A model generated the notes under the pieces. The model was not told the origin of the DNA, searched no databases, and was given only the letters and a program-made list of their open reading frames with translations. Positions 7,603-14,739 of a stretch of DNA of 25,211 bases are shown piece by piece (within the stretch, counting starts at the first letter, position 1; each line of letters begins with the position of its first letter). The DNA is from DATMER01 sp036266195 (GTDB taxonomy: Bacteria; Acidobacteriota; Thermoanaerobaculia; Multivoradales; UBA5704): the NCBI GenBank assembly GCA_036266195.1, contig DATANP010000185.1, forward strand, positions 1-25,211, in the 5' to 3' direction. The translations under genes were made by a program, and so were the position numbers.

Positions 7603-8657
7603 TCCCCCAACCGGCCGAGATCGCGGAGGCGCTGTCGCGCCGGGTCCTCGGACAGGAGGACTCGGTCCGCGAGATGGCCGTGGCGCTCTCGAAGCATCTC
7701 GCCGGGCTGCGCACCGGTAACATCCTGATGATCGGCTCGTCGGGCACCGGCAAGACCACGCTCCTGCGCGCCGTGGAGTCGTACCTGGCCTCGGACCCGG
7801 GGCTCGCGCAGCGCTCGACGGTCATCCGCATCCACGCCAACGTCCTGGGCGAGGAGGCCGAGCGCGGCCGGCCGGGCGAAGCGGTTCTCGGAAGGCTGCT
7901 CCAGCGGGCCCGCGAGCAGCTCGGTCCGCACGCCTCGTTCCCGGATGTCCTCGGCCGGGCCGCGAACGGCATGGTGTTCGTGGACGAAGTGGACAAGATC
8001 CGCTCACACGTCGGCGGCCAGTCGAACGTGTCGGGCATCCGGGCGCAGGAAGCTCTCCTGACCCTGATCGAGAACGAGGCCGTGACCTTCGATCTGCCGG
8101 ACTGGTCGGGAGGCGGCACGGCCACCATCGATTCGAGCGGCCTCCTCTTCGTCTGCGCCGGGGCGTTCGAAGGGCTCTACGACTCGGTCTACGACCGGGT
8201 GACGATCGGCAAGGACCGGGGAGCGCTCCGGCCGGTGACCGTGGTCGAAGGCGGCACGGTCAAGGAGGCGCTCGTCTTCCACCTGCGGGACTGGCTGCGC
8301 AACGAGGATCTCTTCGAGTACGGGATGAGCCCGCAGTTCCTCTCCCGCTTCGACGCGGTCGTGCTGCTCCAGGACCTGGGGCCGGACGAGCTGGTCCGCA
8401 TCTTCCTGGAGAGCCCGGACTCGGCCTACCACCAGAGCCGCGCCTATTTTGAAAGCCGCGGCGTCCACCTGGCCCTCTCGCCGGCCGCTGTGAGAAGGAT
8501 CGCCGCCGAAGCCGCGCGCCAGCCCCGCCTCGGCGCCCGCGCCCTGCGCGAGGTCTTCCGCCGGGTGATCCGGGACTACGAGTTCGACCCCTCGTCCTCG
8601 GTGACCGGCGGCGCGCTGCTCATCGACCTGCCGGAGATCGAGAAGGCTCTGGGTTAG
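7599..8657 (+). CDS. ClpX-like AAA+ ATPase without zinc-binding domain
   Basis: The 352-residue protein aligns with the ClpX AAA+ core. It has Walker A GSSGTGKT (46-53), Walker B MVFVDEVDKI (D129, E130), FVCAGAFEGL after the sensor region, PQFLSRFDAVVLL with the arginine-finger Arg, and GARALREV for sensor 2. It starts near the ATPase domain, so the N-terminal C4 zinc domain of ClpX is missing. The pore-1 loop GYVG is replaced by NVLG (about 81-84), and no IGF loop is seen, so it is unlikely to be a ClpP partner or a standard unfoldase. It is translationally coupled (ATGA) to the FabH-like gene. The last 36 bp plus the stop are duplicated at 9867-9906. Confidence 0.82.
   Translation: MIPQPAEIAEALSRRVLGQEDSVREMAVALSKHLAGLRTGNILMIGSSGTGKTTLLRAVESYLASDPGLAQRSTVIRIHANVLGEEAERGRPGEAVLGRLLQRAREQLGPHASFPDVLGRAANGMVFVDEVDKIRSHVGGQSNVSGIRAQEALLTLIENEAVTFDLPDWSGGGTATIDSSGLLFVCAGAFEGLYDSVYDRVTIGKDRGALRPVTVVEGGTVKEALVFHLRDWLRNEDLFEYGMSPQFLSRFDAVVLLQDLGPDELVRIFLESPDSAYHQSRAYFESRGVHLALSPAAVRRIAAEAARQPRLGARALREVFRRVIRDYEFDPSSSVTGGALLIDLPEIEKALG
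8618..8657 (+). repeat. Direct repeat copy 1: 3' end of the ClpX-like gene
   Basis: The 36 bases at 8618-8653 recur exactly at 9867-9902. One mismatch (T/C) follows, then the TAG stop in both copies. This is the native copy because it lies inside an intact reading frame. Confidence 0.9.
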
Positions 8658-8718
8658 GAGTCTGCGCGGCAGAAGATCGCGGCTTGTCGAGGCGGCATCG
8701 CCGGCTCGGCCCTGACTC

Positions 8719-8889
8719 CTAGCTGGCGCTCAGTCTTCCCGAGTCTGCGATCAGCCGGTAGGCATCCTGGATGTTCTCCTCCAGCTCCTCCAGGGATTCA
8801 CCCTGGCTGAACACGCCGGGAATCTCCTTCAGCCGCCCGACGTACCAATCCTCGTCGATCCAGTACTCCAGGGTGAATGCTCTGCGCAT
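8719..8889 (-). CDS. HicB-family antitoxin-like protein (orphan)
   Basis: This is a 56-codon gene with an ATG at 8887-8889 and a TAG at 8719-8721, preceded by GGTGGAGGTGTCAAGGC, a strong ribosome binding site. The product begins MRRAFTLEYWIDEDWYVGRL and continues KEIPGVFSQGESLEELEENI. That pattern (short beta hairpin, then I/LPG, then an ESLEEL helix) is characteristic of HicB/UPF0150 proteins, which act as antitoxins to the HicA mRNA interferase. No HicA-like frame is visible on either side, and there is no room downstream before the ClpX-like stop. HicB-like solitary proteins are common and may have other partners. The ribosome binding site lies within a copy of the TVP38-gene end repeat. 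Confidence 0.72.
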   Translation of the reverse strand: MRRAFTLEYWIDEDWYVGRLKEIPGVFSQGESLEELEENIQDAYRLIADSGRLSAS

Positions 8890-8894
8890 GCCTT

Positions 8895-8933
8895 GACACC
8901 TCCACCTTTAGGGCTGCCGACTCCTGCGGCGGG
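8895..8933 (-). repeat. TVP38-gene 3'-end repeat, copy T1 (with hicB leader)
   Basis: On the minus strand this reads as the last codons of the TVP38 gene (RRRSRQ, then P and a stop) running straight into GGTGGAGGTGTC, the hicB ribosome binding site. Compared with the copy at 9831-9867 it lacks three bases (TAC on the plus strand) and has one substitution. The intact gene end is at 10417-10453. Confidence 0.7.
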
Positions 8934-9052
8934 CCAGCGGTCGCGAAACGCAAGGGCGCAGTATTAGGGCGGGGCGAAGCGAGCCACGCTGACGCCTGAA
9001 CGACGGCGAGAGTTGCCGTCAACGCTGCGCAGGTGCGATGGAAGAAAGACGG
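8934..9052. other. Non-coding spacer between hicB repeat and protease gene
   Basis: No credible gene is seen here. A small hairpin, GACGGC (9002-9007) and GCCGTC (9015-9020) with a 7-nt loop, lies about 33 nt past the stop of the protease gene on the minus strand. It lacks a U-tract, so terminator function is doubtful. Base composition returns to high GC here after the lower-GC protease pair. Confidence 0.35.
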
Positions 9053-9496
9053 CTAAAACGCTAGGGTAAAGAATCCCTCTTTCCCGTTGTAGACAAAAAG
9101 GCACTGGTCTAGAATGTCCCGCCCTAGCAATGCGTGAAACCCCTGCTGAGATAGCAGCTCCGAAGCGATAACAGGAACTGTCTGCAAAATCAAAGGCGTT
9201 CCATCTGGTGGAACAATAACGAATCCAACGTCATACTGATAGGCAGTATGAGGTACATTCCCTGTAGAAGGTGTGCTAATACTTGTACTTCCCGTTGGAG
9301 AGAGATTCAGTGCATGCAGCACAGATGGATCAATACAAGTGCAGCTCGCACCAGTATCTATGAGAGCAAGAATAGGGACGAGGGGTGGAAGCGGCTGGCC
9401 CGAGCGCTGCAAAGCATCTTCACGTGCCTTGCTAAGCCCAATGATTCCAGAACAAAGCGGGCCAGCTGGGGCGATCTCAGCGCTAAACAGAGCCAC
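9053..9496 (-). CDS. Retropepsin-like aspartic protease
   Basis: The 147-residue protein starts at GTG 9494-9496 and has a single aspartic-protease signature: ALIDTGASCTCI (D47-T48-G49-A50) preceded by a hydrophobic strand, and FHALLGRDIL about 75 residues later, the usual second hydrophobic-Gly motif. One active-site Asp per chain implies a homodimer as in retropepsins. There is no obvious signal peptide. It follows the small upstream gene by 3 nt with no strong ribosome binding site of its own, so translation is probably coupled. Codon use is visibly richer in A/T than in the flanking genes, and the pair sits between displaced copies of neighbouring gene ends, which argues for acquisition as a unit. 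Its substrate is unknown. Confidence 0.78.
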   Translation of the reverse strand: MALFSAEIAPAGPLCSGIIGLSKAREDALQRSGQPLPPLVPILALIDTGASCTCIDPSVLHALNLSPTGSTSISTPSTGNVPHTAYQYDVGFVIVPPDGTPLILQTVPVIASELLSQQGFHALLGRDILDQCLFVYNGKEGFFTLAF

Positions 9497-9499
9497 AGG

Positions 9500-9745
9500 C
9501 TAGGCTCGCGAGATGCACGGATCAACGAAGCGAGAGATGAATTGTACCTGCTCTATGGCACGAATCTGCTTAACCAAGAACGGTTCAAGGTCAAACTTCT
9601 GATATCCTGCTTTAATGGCATCTTCATAGCTGGAAAATGTGTCTACCACATCTTCGCCGTGGATCAACACAAACTTGCCCTCATGCTCTGCCTTCAACGC
9701 ATTCAACTTCTTAGCGTAAGTCTCTAGTTCCTTCTCTAGTGCCAT
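9500..9745 (-). CDS. Small protein paired with the retropepsin-like protease
   Basis: The start is the ATG at 9743-9745 (81 aa), chosen because GGTGGAGGTG lies 7-10 nt upstream; the frame is open further to 9829 but without support. The sequence opens with a charged helix (MALEKELETYAKKLNALKAE). It then has HEGKFVLIHGEDVVDTFSSYEDAIKAGYQKF, a beta hairpin plus helix that resembles small DUF5678-type proteins, and it ends near FLVKQI. Such short proteins occur next to single-domain retropepsins in several phyla, as I recall, so a functional pair is likely. The function is unknown; a substrate, inhibitor or adaptor role would each be guesswork. Composition is low-GC like its partner. Confidence 0.68.
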   Translation of the reverse strand: MALEKELETYAKKLNALKAEHEGKFVLIHGEDVVDTFSSYEDAIKAGYQKFDLEPFLVKQIRAIEQVQFISRFVDPCISRA

Positions 9746-9747
9746 AA

Positions 9748-9773
9748 GACACCTCCACCGTTTAAACAGTATA
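9748..9773 (-). promoter_or_regulatory. Promoter and ribosome binding site of the protease pair
   Basis: On the minus strand TATACT (9768-9773) is a good -10 box about 22 nt before the ATG. It is followed by GTTTAAAC and GGTGGAGGTGTC (9748-9759). The last 12 bases are identical to the hicB ribosome binding site region. A -35 box is not apparent. Confidence 0.5.
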
Positions 9774-9830
9774 CCTCCTAGGACAGTGCCCGGCGAGACG
9801 CCGGACGCATCCAACGTCCCGGGTGACACA
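9774..9830. other. Spacer upstream of the protease pair
   Basis: A perfect small palindrome, CCGGCG-AGA-CGCCGG, lies at 9790-9804. Nothing else was recognised. Confidence 0.3.
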
Positions 9831-9867
9831 CCTCCACCTTCAGGGTACCTGCCGACTCCTGCGGCGG
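9831..9867 (-). repeat. TVP38-gene 3'-end repeat, copy T2
   Basis: Thirty-five of 37 bases match the true 3' end of the TVP38 gene at 10417-10453. The copy includes codons for RRRSRQVP, the TGA stop and the following GGTGGAGG. It abuts, without a gap, the displaced 3' end of the ClpX-like gene at 9867. Confidence 0.85.
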
Positions 9868-9906
9868 CTCATCGACCTGCCGGAGATCGAGAAGGCTCTG
9901 GGCTAG
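9867..9906 (+). repeat. Direct repeat copy 2: displaced 3' end of the ClpX-like gene
   Basis: Bases 9867-9902 are identical to 8618-8653 and are followed by C, then TAG. The fragment is not part of any gene here. The next bases, CTAGCTGGC (9903-9911), also match the hicB 3' end at 8719-8727, which may mark a deletion junction. Confidence 0.88.
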
Positions 9907-9932
9907 CTGGCTCTAACCAGAGGGTGGGCGGG

Positions 9933-10411
9933 GGCGCCCTCTCCCGCGCAGCGGGGGAGGGACGGGGAGGGGTCTCCTCCGGTCTTCCTGCCGCGCCAGG
10001 AACCCTCCCTTTCCCGTCAGGAACCCTTCCGGTCACGCCAGGGACCATCCCTGCCCCATCAGGAACCCTTCCGGTCATGCCAGGGACCATCCCTGCCCCA
10101 TCAGGAGCCGTTCCGGTCATGCGAGGAACCATTCCTGTTACAGCAGGGACCATTCCTACGGTGTCAGGAAGCATCGCGGTTACGTCAGGAGTCCTTCCTG
10201 CCGCGTCAGGAATCCTACCGGTCACATCAGGAGCTCTTCCGGCTGCGCCAGGAACCTTTCCTTCCGCGTCAGGAGACTCTTCGGCGACGCCAGGAGCTCC
10301 TCCTGCCCCGTCAGGAGTCCTTCCGGTCATGACAGGAACCCTTCCTGTCCTAGCAGGAATCTCCCGAAAGACCCCTCCCCGACCCTCCCCCGCTTCGCGG
10401 GAGAGGGCGCC
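9933..10411. repeat. Composite element: 43-bp inverted repeats enclosing a 21-bp tandem array
   Basis: The left arm 9933-9975 and right arm 10369-10411 are inverted copies with 41 of 43 bases matching; with the adjoining bases the match extends to roughly 50 bp with three mismatches. Each arm contains its own palindrome (CCCTCTCCCGC-GCA-GCGGGGGAGGG in the left arm), as in REP-type sequences. Between them lies the 18-unit array. The frames open across this element on both strands translate to Gly/Pro heptads flanked by low-complexity Arg/Pro and have no ribosome binding site, so I treat the region as non-coding. It accounts for most of the gene-free stretch 9907-10425. Confidence 0.85.
9985..10362. 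repeat. Eighteen 21-bp tandem dyad repeats
   Basis: The array is exactly 18 units of 21 bp with no indels. The consensus is TTCC(T/G)G-N6-CAGGA(A/G), then a 3-5 base linker, commonly ending CC. Most units are themselves short inverted repeats (TCCTG...CAGGA) around a variable hexamer. Units 3-4 and 5-6 are near-identical 42-bp dimers, so part of the array grew in two-unit steps. Later units are more diverged. It is not a CRISPR array, since there are no spacers of protospacer length. Confidence 0.9.
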
Positions 10412-10425
10412 GCCGCCCTCCACCT

Positions 10426-11163
10426 TCAGGGTACCTGCCGGCTCCGGCGGCGGGCAAGGGTTTCGAGATACCGCTCCTTCCTCTTCCGCCCCTGCCACAG
10501 CCGGGGAAGCAGGATGATCAGCATCAGCAGGACCATCGCCACCCCGAGTTGGAGGTAGACCCCCGAGCGGTTGCCGGTCGCCGCCTGGGAGAGCGTGTGC
10601 GCGAAGTAGGTGAAGATCGGCACGGTCAGCGACAGACCCGCGGCCGTGGCGCCCAGGAACAGGGCCGGCCGGATGCCCACGAATGCGGCGCAGTAGTTGA
10701 CCAGCACGAAGGGGAGGGGCAGGAACCGCACTCCGGCCAGGCTCCAGAAGCCGCCGCGTCGCGCCACCATGCGCTCCACTTTCCTCAGCTTGTTGCCGAA
10801 GAGATGGAGCACGAACTCCCGGCCGAGGATGCGGCCCAGCCAATAGGTAGAGGCGGCGCCCAGGAAGATCCCGATCACGTTGTACACCGACCCCCAGAGC
10901 ACGCCCCAGACCATGCCGCCCGCGATCATCAGCGGCGTGGCCGGGACTCCGAGCGGACAGAGCACAAAGTAGCTCAGCACCAGCAGTCCGGGCGCCCACC
11001 AGGTGTCGCGCAGGTGGTCGAACAGCGCGAGGATCTCTTCCTTGTTCAGGTACTGGGCCATGGGCGACCAGCGGAGCACCGCGAAGCCGGTGCCCACGAT
11101 CGCCACCAGGGCGATGAAGCGGTAGAGGAGGGGACGGGGGATCCGGCGCTGATCCTGGATCAC
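10426..11163 (-). CDS. TVP38/TMEM64-family (DedA-like, VTT domain) membrane protein
   Basis: The 245-residue integral membrane protein has an N-terminal TM (about 13-31) and a central VTT/SNARE-associated domain. GVPATPLMIAGGMVWG and SVYNVIGIFLGAASTYWLGRILGRE precede RFLPLPFVLVNYCAAFVGI, and a further C-terminal TM (about 205-222) is followed by a strongly basic tail. The family is linked to lipid scrambling or transport and envelope homeostasis. It is the last gene of the nine-gene unit and overlaps the YggX-like gene by 4 nt. Its terminal codons and following ribosome-binding-like sequence are copied twice upstream (8895-8933 and 9831-9867). Confidence 0.87.
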   Translation of the reverse strand: MIQDQRRIPRPLLYRFIALVAIVGTGFAVLRWSPMAQYLNKEEILALFDHLRDTWWAPGLLVLSYFVLCPLGVPATPLMIAGGMVWGVLWGSVYNVIGIFLGAASTYWLGRILGREFVLHLFGNKLRKVERMVARRGGFWSLAGVRFLPLPFVLVNYCAAFVGIRPALFLGATAAGLSLTVPIFTYFAHTLSQAATGNRSGVYLQLGVAMVLLMLIILLPRLWQGRKRKERYLETLARRRSRQVP

Positions 11164-11422
11164 TCGGTGGTGCCGATCTTCGTCAGCCCGCCTGAGCCCG
11201 GGCTCTGGAAGAGGAACTCCCGCATGTGGCGGTTCAAGGCCTCCTGCGCGCCCGGGTCCATGAAGTTCAGGCGCAGCTCATTGATGACCATGACCTCCAT
11301 CTTCTGCCACTCGGCCCAGCAGTCGGCGCAGATCTTCTCCTGGATCTCCAGCCCGAACGCGCCCGGCATCGGACGCCGGGTGAGGGCCGGGGCGTCCGGC
11401 CGGCCGCAGCGCGCGCACTGCA

Positions 11423-11423
<1 letters not shown>
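11160..11423 (-). CDS. YggX-like Fe(II)-trafficking protein with two CxxC motifs
   Basis: The 87-residue protein follows the YggX layout: PMPGAFGLEIQEKI, then W-x-EWQKMEVMVINELRLNFMDPGAQEALNRHMREFLF. In YggX these segments give a small helical protein tied to iron trafficking and Fe-S cluster protection. Unlike the classical proteins, which have one N-terminal Cys, this one has CARC (C3, C6) and CADC (C32, C35), a potential zinc- or iron-binding four-cysteine site. The start overlaps the UDP-xylose synthase stop by one base (TGATG) and the end overlaps the TVP38 gene by 4 nt. Family assignment is by motif resemblance and is moderately secure. Confidence 0.7.
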
Positions 11424-12396
<973 letters not shown>

Positions 12397-12400
<4 letters not shown>

Positions 12401-13749
12401 GATCTCGATCCCCCCACGGCGCGCAACTGGGCGGCTTCCGGGCGGCCCTCGGGCCGGCCGATGGAGATGTAGCGGTAGCCCGCGGCGGCCATCTTCTCCG
12501 GCTCGTACAGGTTGCGCAGGTCGATGATGAGCGGCTGCTTCAAGTGCAGGCGGTCCAGCTCCAGCTTGCGGAACTGGTTCCACTCGGTGACGATCACCAG
12601 CGCGTCCGCGCCCTCGGCCGCGTCGTAGGCGTCCTTGCGGAAGCTGAGCTTCGGATGGCTCAGCATATCCTCGAACGCCTCCGCGGCTTCGGGGTCGTAG
12701 GCCTGGACCGCGGCGCCGCCGTCCAGCAGACCGCGGACGATCACCAGGGCCGGCGACTCGCGGACGTCGTCGGTGTTGGGCTTGAAGGACAGGCCGAGCA
12801 CTCCGATCGTCTTGCCCGACAGGCCGCCCATCGCGGCCGAGACCTTCTCGATCATGCGGGCCTGGACCTCGTCGTTGACCTCGATCACGGCCTCGATGAT
12901 CTTGAAGGAGAGCCCCTGGTCCTTGGCGATCTGGGCCGCGGCGCGGGTGTCCTTCGGGAAGCACGAGCCGCCGAAGCCCGGACCGGCGCTCAGGAACTTG
13001 GAGCCGATGCGGCTGTCCATGCCCATGCCCTTGGCCACCACCTCGACGTTCGCGCCCCAGGCCTCGCAGATCCGCGCCACCTCGTTGATGAACGAGATCT
13101 TGGTCGCGAGAAAGCCGTTCGAGGCGTACTTGATCAGCTCGGCGCTCTCCACGTCCGTGATGATGAAGGGGACGTCGGCGGACTTGAGCGGCGAGTAGAC
13201 GTCCTGCATCAGCTCGGCGGCGCGTGGGTCGCGTGTGCCGATCACCACCCGGTCGGGCTGCATGAAGTCGTCGATCGCCGAGCCCTCGCGCAGGAACTCG
13301 GGGTTGCTCACCACCGCGAACCGGTGCTTCTCGCCGGCCTTGCGGCGGACGGTCTGCTCGATCATCTGGCCGGTGCCGATCGGCACCGTGCTCTTGGTGA
13401 CGATGATCTTGTAGCCGTTCAGGTGCTCGCCGATCGACTCGGCCACCTGGCGGATGAAGGTCAGATCCGCGGAGCCGTCCTCTTTGGGAGGCGTGCCCAC
13501 GGCGATGAACACGGCCTGGGCCTCCTCGATGGCCGGGCCGAGATCGGTGGAGAAGGTGAGGCGCCCCTCGTCCATGTTCTTGCGGACCAGGGTGTCGAGG
13601 CCGGGCTCGTAGATGGGAATCTCGCCCTTGGACAGACGGTCGATCTTGGCTTTGTCCTTGTCGACGCCGACGACCTTCATGCCGAAATCGGCCAGGCAGG
13701 CGCCGGTCACCAGTCCGACGTAGCCGGTTCCTACAACACAGATGTTCAT
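12397..13749 (-). CDS. ugd: UDP-glucose 6-dehydrogenase
   Basis: The 450-residue protein has the GTGYVGLVTG Rossmann motif (7-16), FIAVGTPPKEDGSAD (81-95), KSTVPIGT (119-126), SNPEFLREG (148-156), and the catalytic C263 in GPGFGGSCFPKDT; the C-terminal domain has GLSFKPNTDDVRESP. It oxidises UDP-glucose to UDP-glucuronate with two NAD. The start is the ATG at 13747-13749, which overlaps the upstream epimerase gene by 4 nt. UDP-glucuronate feeds the genes on both sides: the 4-epimerase (UDP-galacturonate) and the decarboxylase (UDP-xylose). The product is probably cytosolic and is used by glycosyltransferases not present in this window. Confidence 0.96.
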
Positions 13750-14723
13750 GGCTGTTTGTCCTCGCGATCCCGCCGATACCAGGCTACGAAACGCCGCAGC
13801 CCCTCCCGGATCGGTACTTTGGGGGAATAGCCCAGCAGACGGGCCGCCTTGGACACGTCGGCATACGTGATCGGGACGTCCCCGGGTTGTGCGGGAAGAT
13901 AATCGATGCGCGGCTCCACGGCAAGCTCCTGCGCGATCCACAGAACCAGGTCGCGTAGCGAGGTCGTCTCCGCGCCACCGAGATTCAGGATCTCGAAGCC
14001 GGGAGCCAGGTCGAGCGACGCCACCACCCCGTCGATGATGTCGTCCACATAGGTGTAGTCCCGCAGGCTGCCGCCGTCGCCGTACATCGGCACCGCCTCG
14101 CCCCGCCAGAGCAGGTCGGTGAACTTGTGGATCGCCATCTCCGGCCGCTGCCGCGGGCCGTAGACCGTGAAGAAGCGCAGGCAGGCGGTGCGGAAGCCGT
14201 AGAGGTGGTGGTAGTTGTAGCAGAGCAGCTCGCCCGCCCGTTTGGTGGTGGCGTAGGGGCTGATCGGCTGGTTCACCTCGTCCGACTCCGCGAACGGGAC
14301 CTTGGTGTTGATGCCGTAGACCGACGAGGACGAGCCGAAGATGAACGTCTTCGGGCCGTGCCGGCGGGCCGCCTCCAGGAGCCGGAGCGTGCCGATGCAG
14401 TTCACGTCCTCGTAGAGAATCGGCTCCTGCAGGCTGGGCCGCACCCCGGCACGGGCGGCGAGATGGATGACGCCGTCGAACCGTCCCTCGGCGAACAGGC
14501 GGTCCACCAGGGCCTCGTCGCGGATGTCGCCCTCGACCAGCCGGTAATCGGTGGGGGCGGACCTACCGAGGAACGGCACGACGTTCTCGCGCTTGCGTGC
14601 CGGATCGTAGAAGTCGTTGAAGTCGTCCAGCACCGTCACCCGGTCGCCCCGGGAGAGCAGGCGATGGGTCAGGTGCGAGCCGATGAAGCCGGCGCCGCCG
14701 GTGACGAGAATATGGTTGGCCAT
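13746..14723 (-). CDS. NAD-dependent epimerase, probable UDP-glucuronate 4-epimerase
   Basis: The 325-residue extended SDR has TGGAGFIGSH (8-17), DDFNDFYDP (33-41), HLAARAGVRPSL (87-98), GSSSSVYG (130-137), the catalytic Y157-xxx-K161 in SPYATTKRAGE, and RFFTVYGPRQRPEMAI. The AxAGVRPSL segment and FYDP region are typical of the GAE/LpsL/CapI group that interconverts UDP-GlcA and UDP-GalA. UDP-GlcNAc or dTDP-sugar epimerases share much of this pattern. Context favours UDP-uronate use because the next two genes make and decarboxylate UDP-GlcA. It follows mlaD by 16 nt. Confidence 0.85.
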   Translation of the reverse strand: MANHILVTGGAGFIGSHLTHRLLSRGDRVTVLDDFNDFYDPARKRENVVPFLGRSAPTDYRLVEGDIRDEALVDRLFAEGRFDGVIHLAARAGVRPSLQEPILYEDVNCIGTLRLLEAARRHGPKTFIFGSSSSVYGINTKVPFAESDEVNQPISPYATTKRAGELLCYNYHHLYGFRTACLRFFTVYGPRQRPEMAIHKFTDLLWRGEAVPMYGDGGSLRDYTYVDDIIDGVVASLDLAPGFEILNLGGAETTSLRDLVLWIAQELAVEPRIDYLPAQPGDVPITYADVSKAARLLGYSPKVPIREGLRRFVAWYRRDREDKQP

Positions 14724-14739
14724 TCCGGGTCGCTTCTCC

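Noticed and set aside
8934..9052. Integron attC site next to the protease pair
   Set aside because: There is a small hairpin, but I could not find a paired GTTRRRY/RYYYAAC core at plausible spacing, and there is no integrase in the window.
9985..10362. CRISPR array
   Set aside because: The repeats are contiguous 21-bp units with only a 6-base variable core. There are no long unique spacers, and no cas genes are nearby.
9786..10517. Repeat-rich 243-aa protein on the plus strand
   Set aside because: The frame is open only because 21 bp is a multiple of three. It begins in displaced gene fragments, lacks a ribosome binding site, and ends antisense to the TVP38 gene; the opposite strand is equally open.
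9869..10999. 376-aa minus-strand frame through the repeats
   Set aside because: Its first part is an out-of-frame shadow of the TVP38 gene and the rest is Gly/Pro heptads from the array, ended by low-complexity Arg/Pro sequence.
12401..12964. UDP-xylose synthase with a 188-residue N-terminal extension
   Set aside because: The upstream part of the open frame is a shadow of the ugd gene; a GTG with ribosome binding site at 12400 gives the normal family length.
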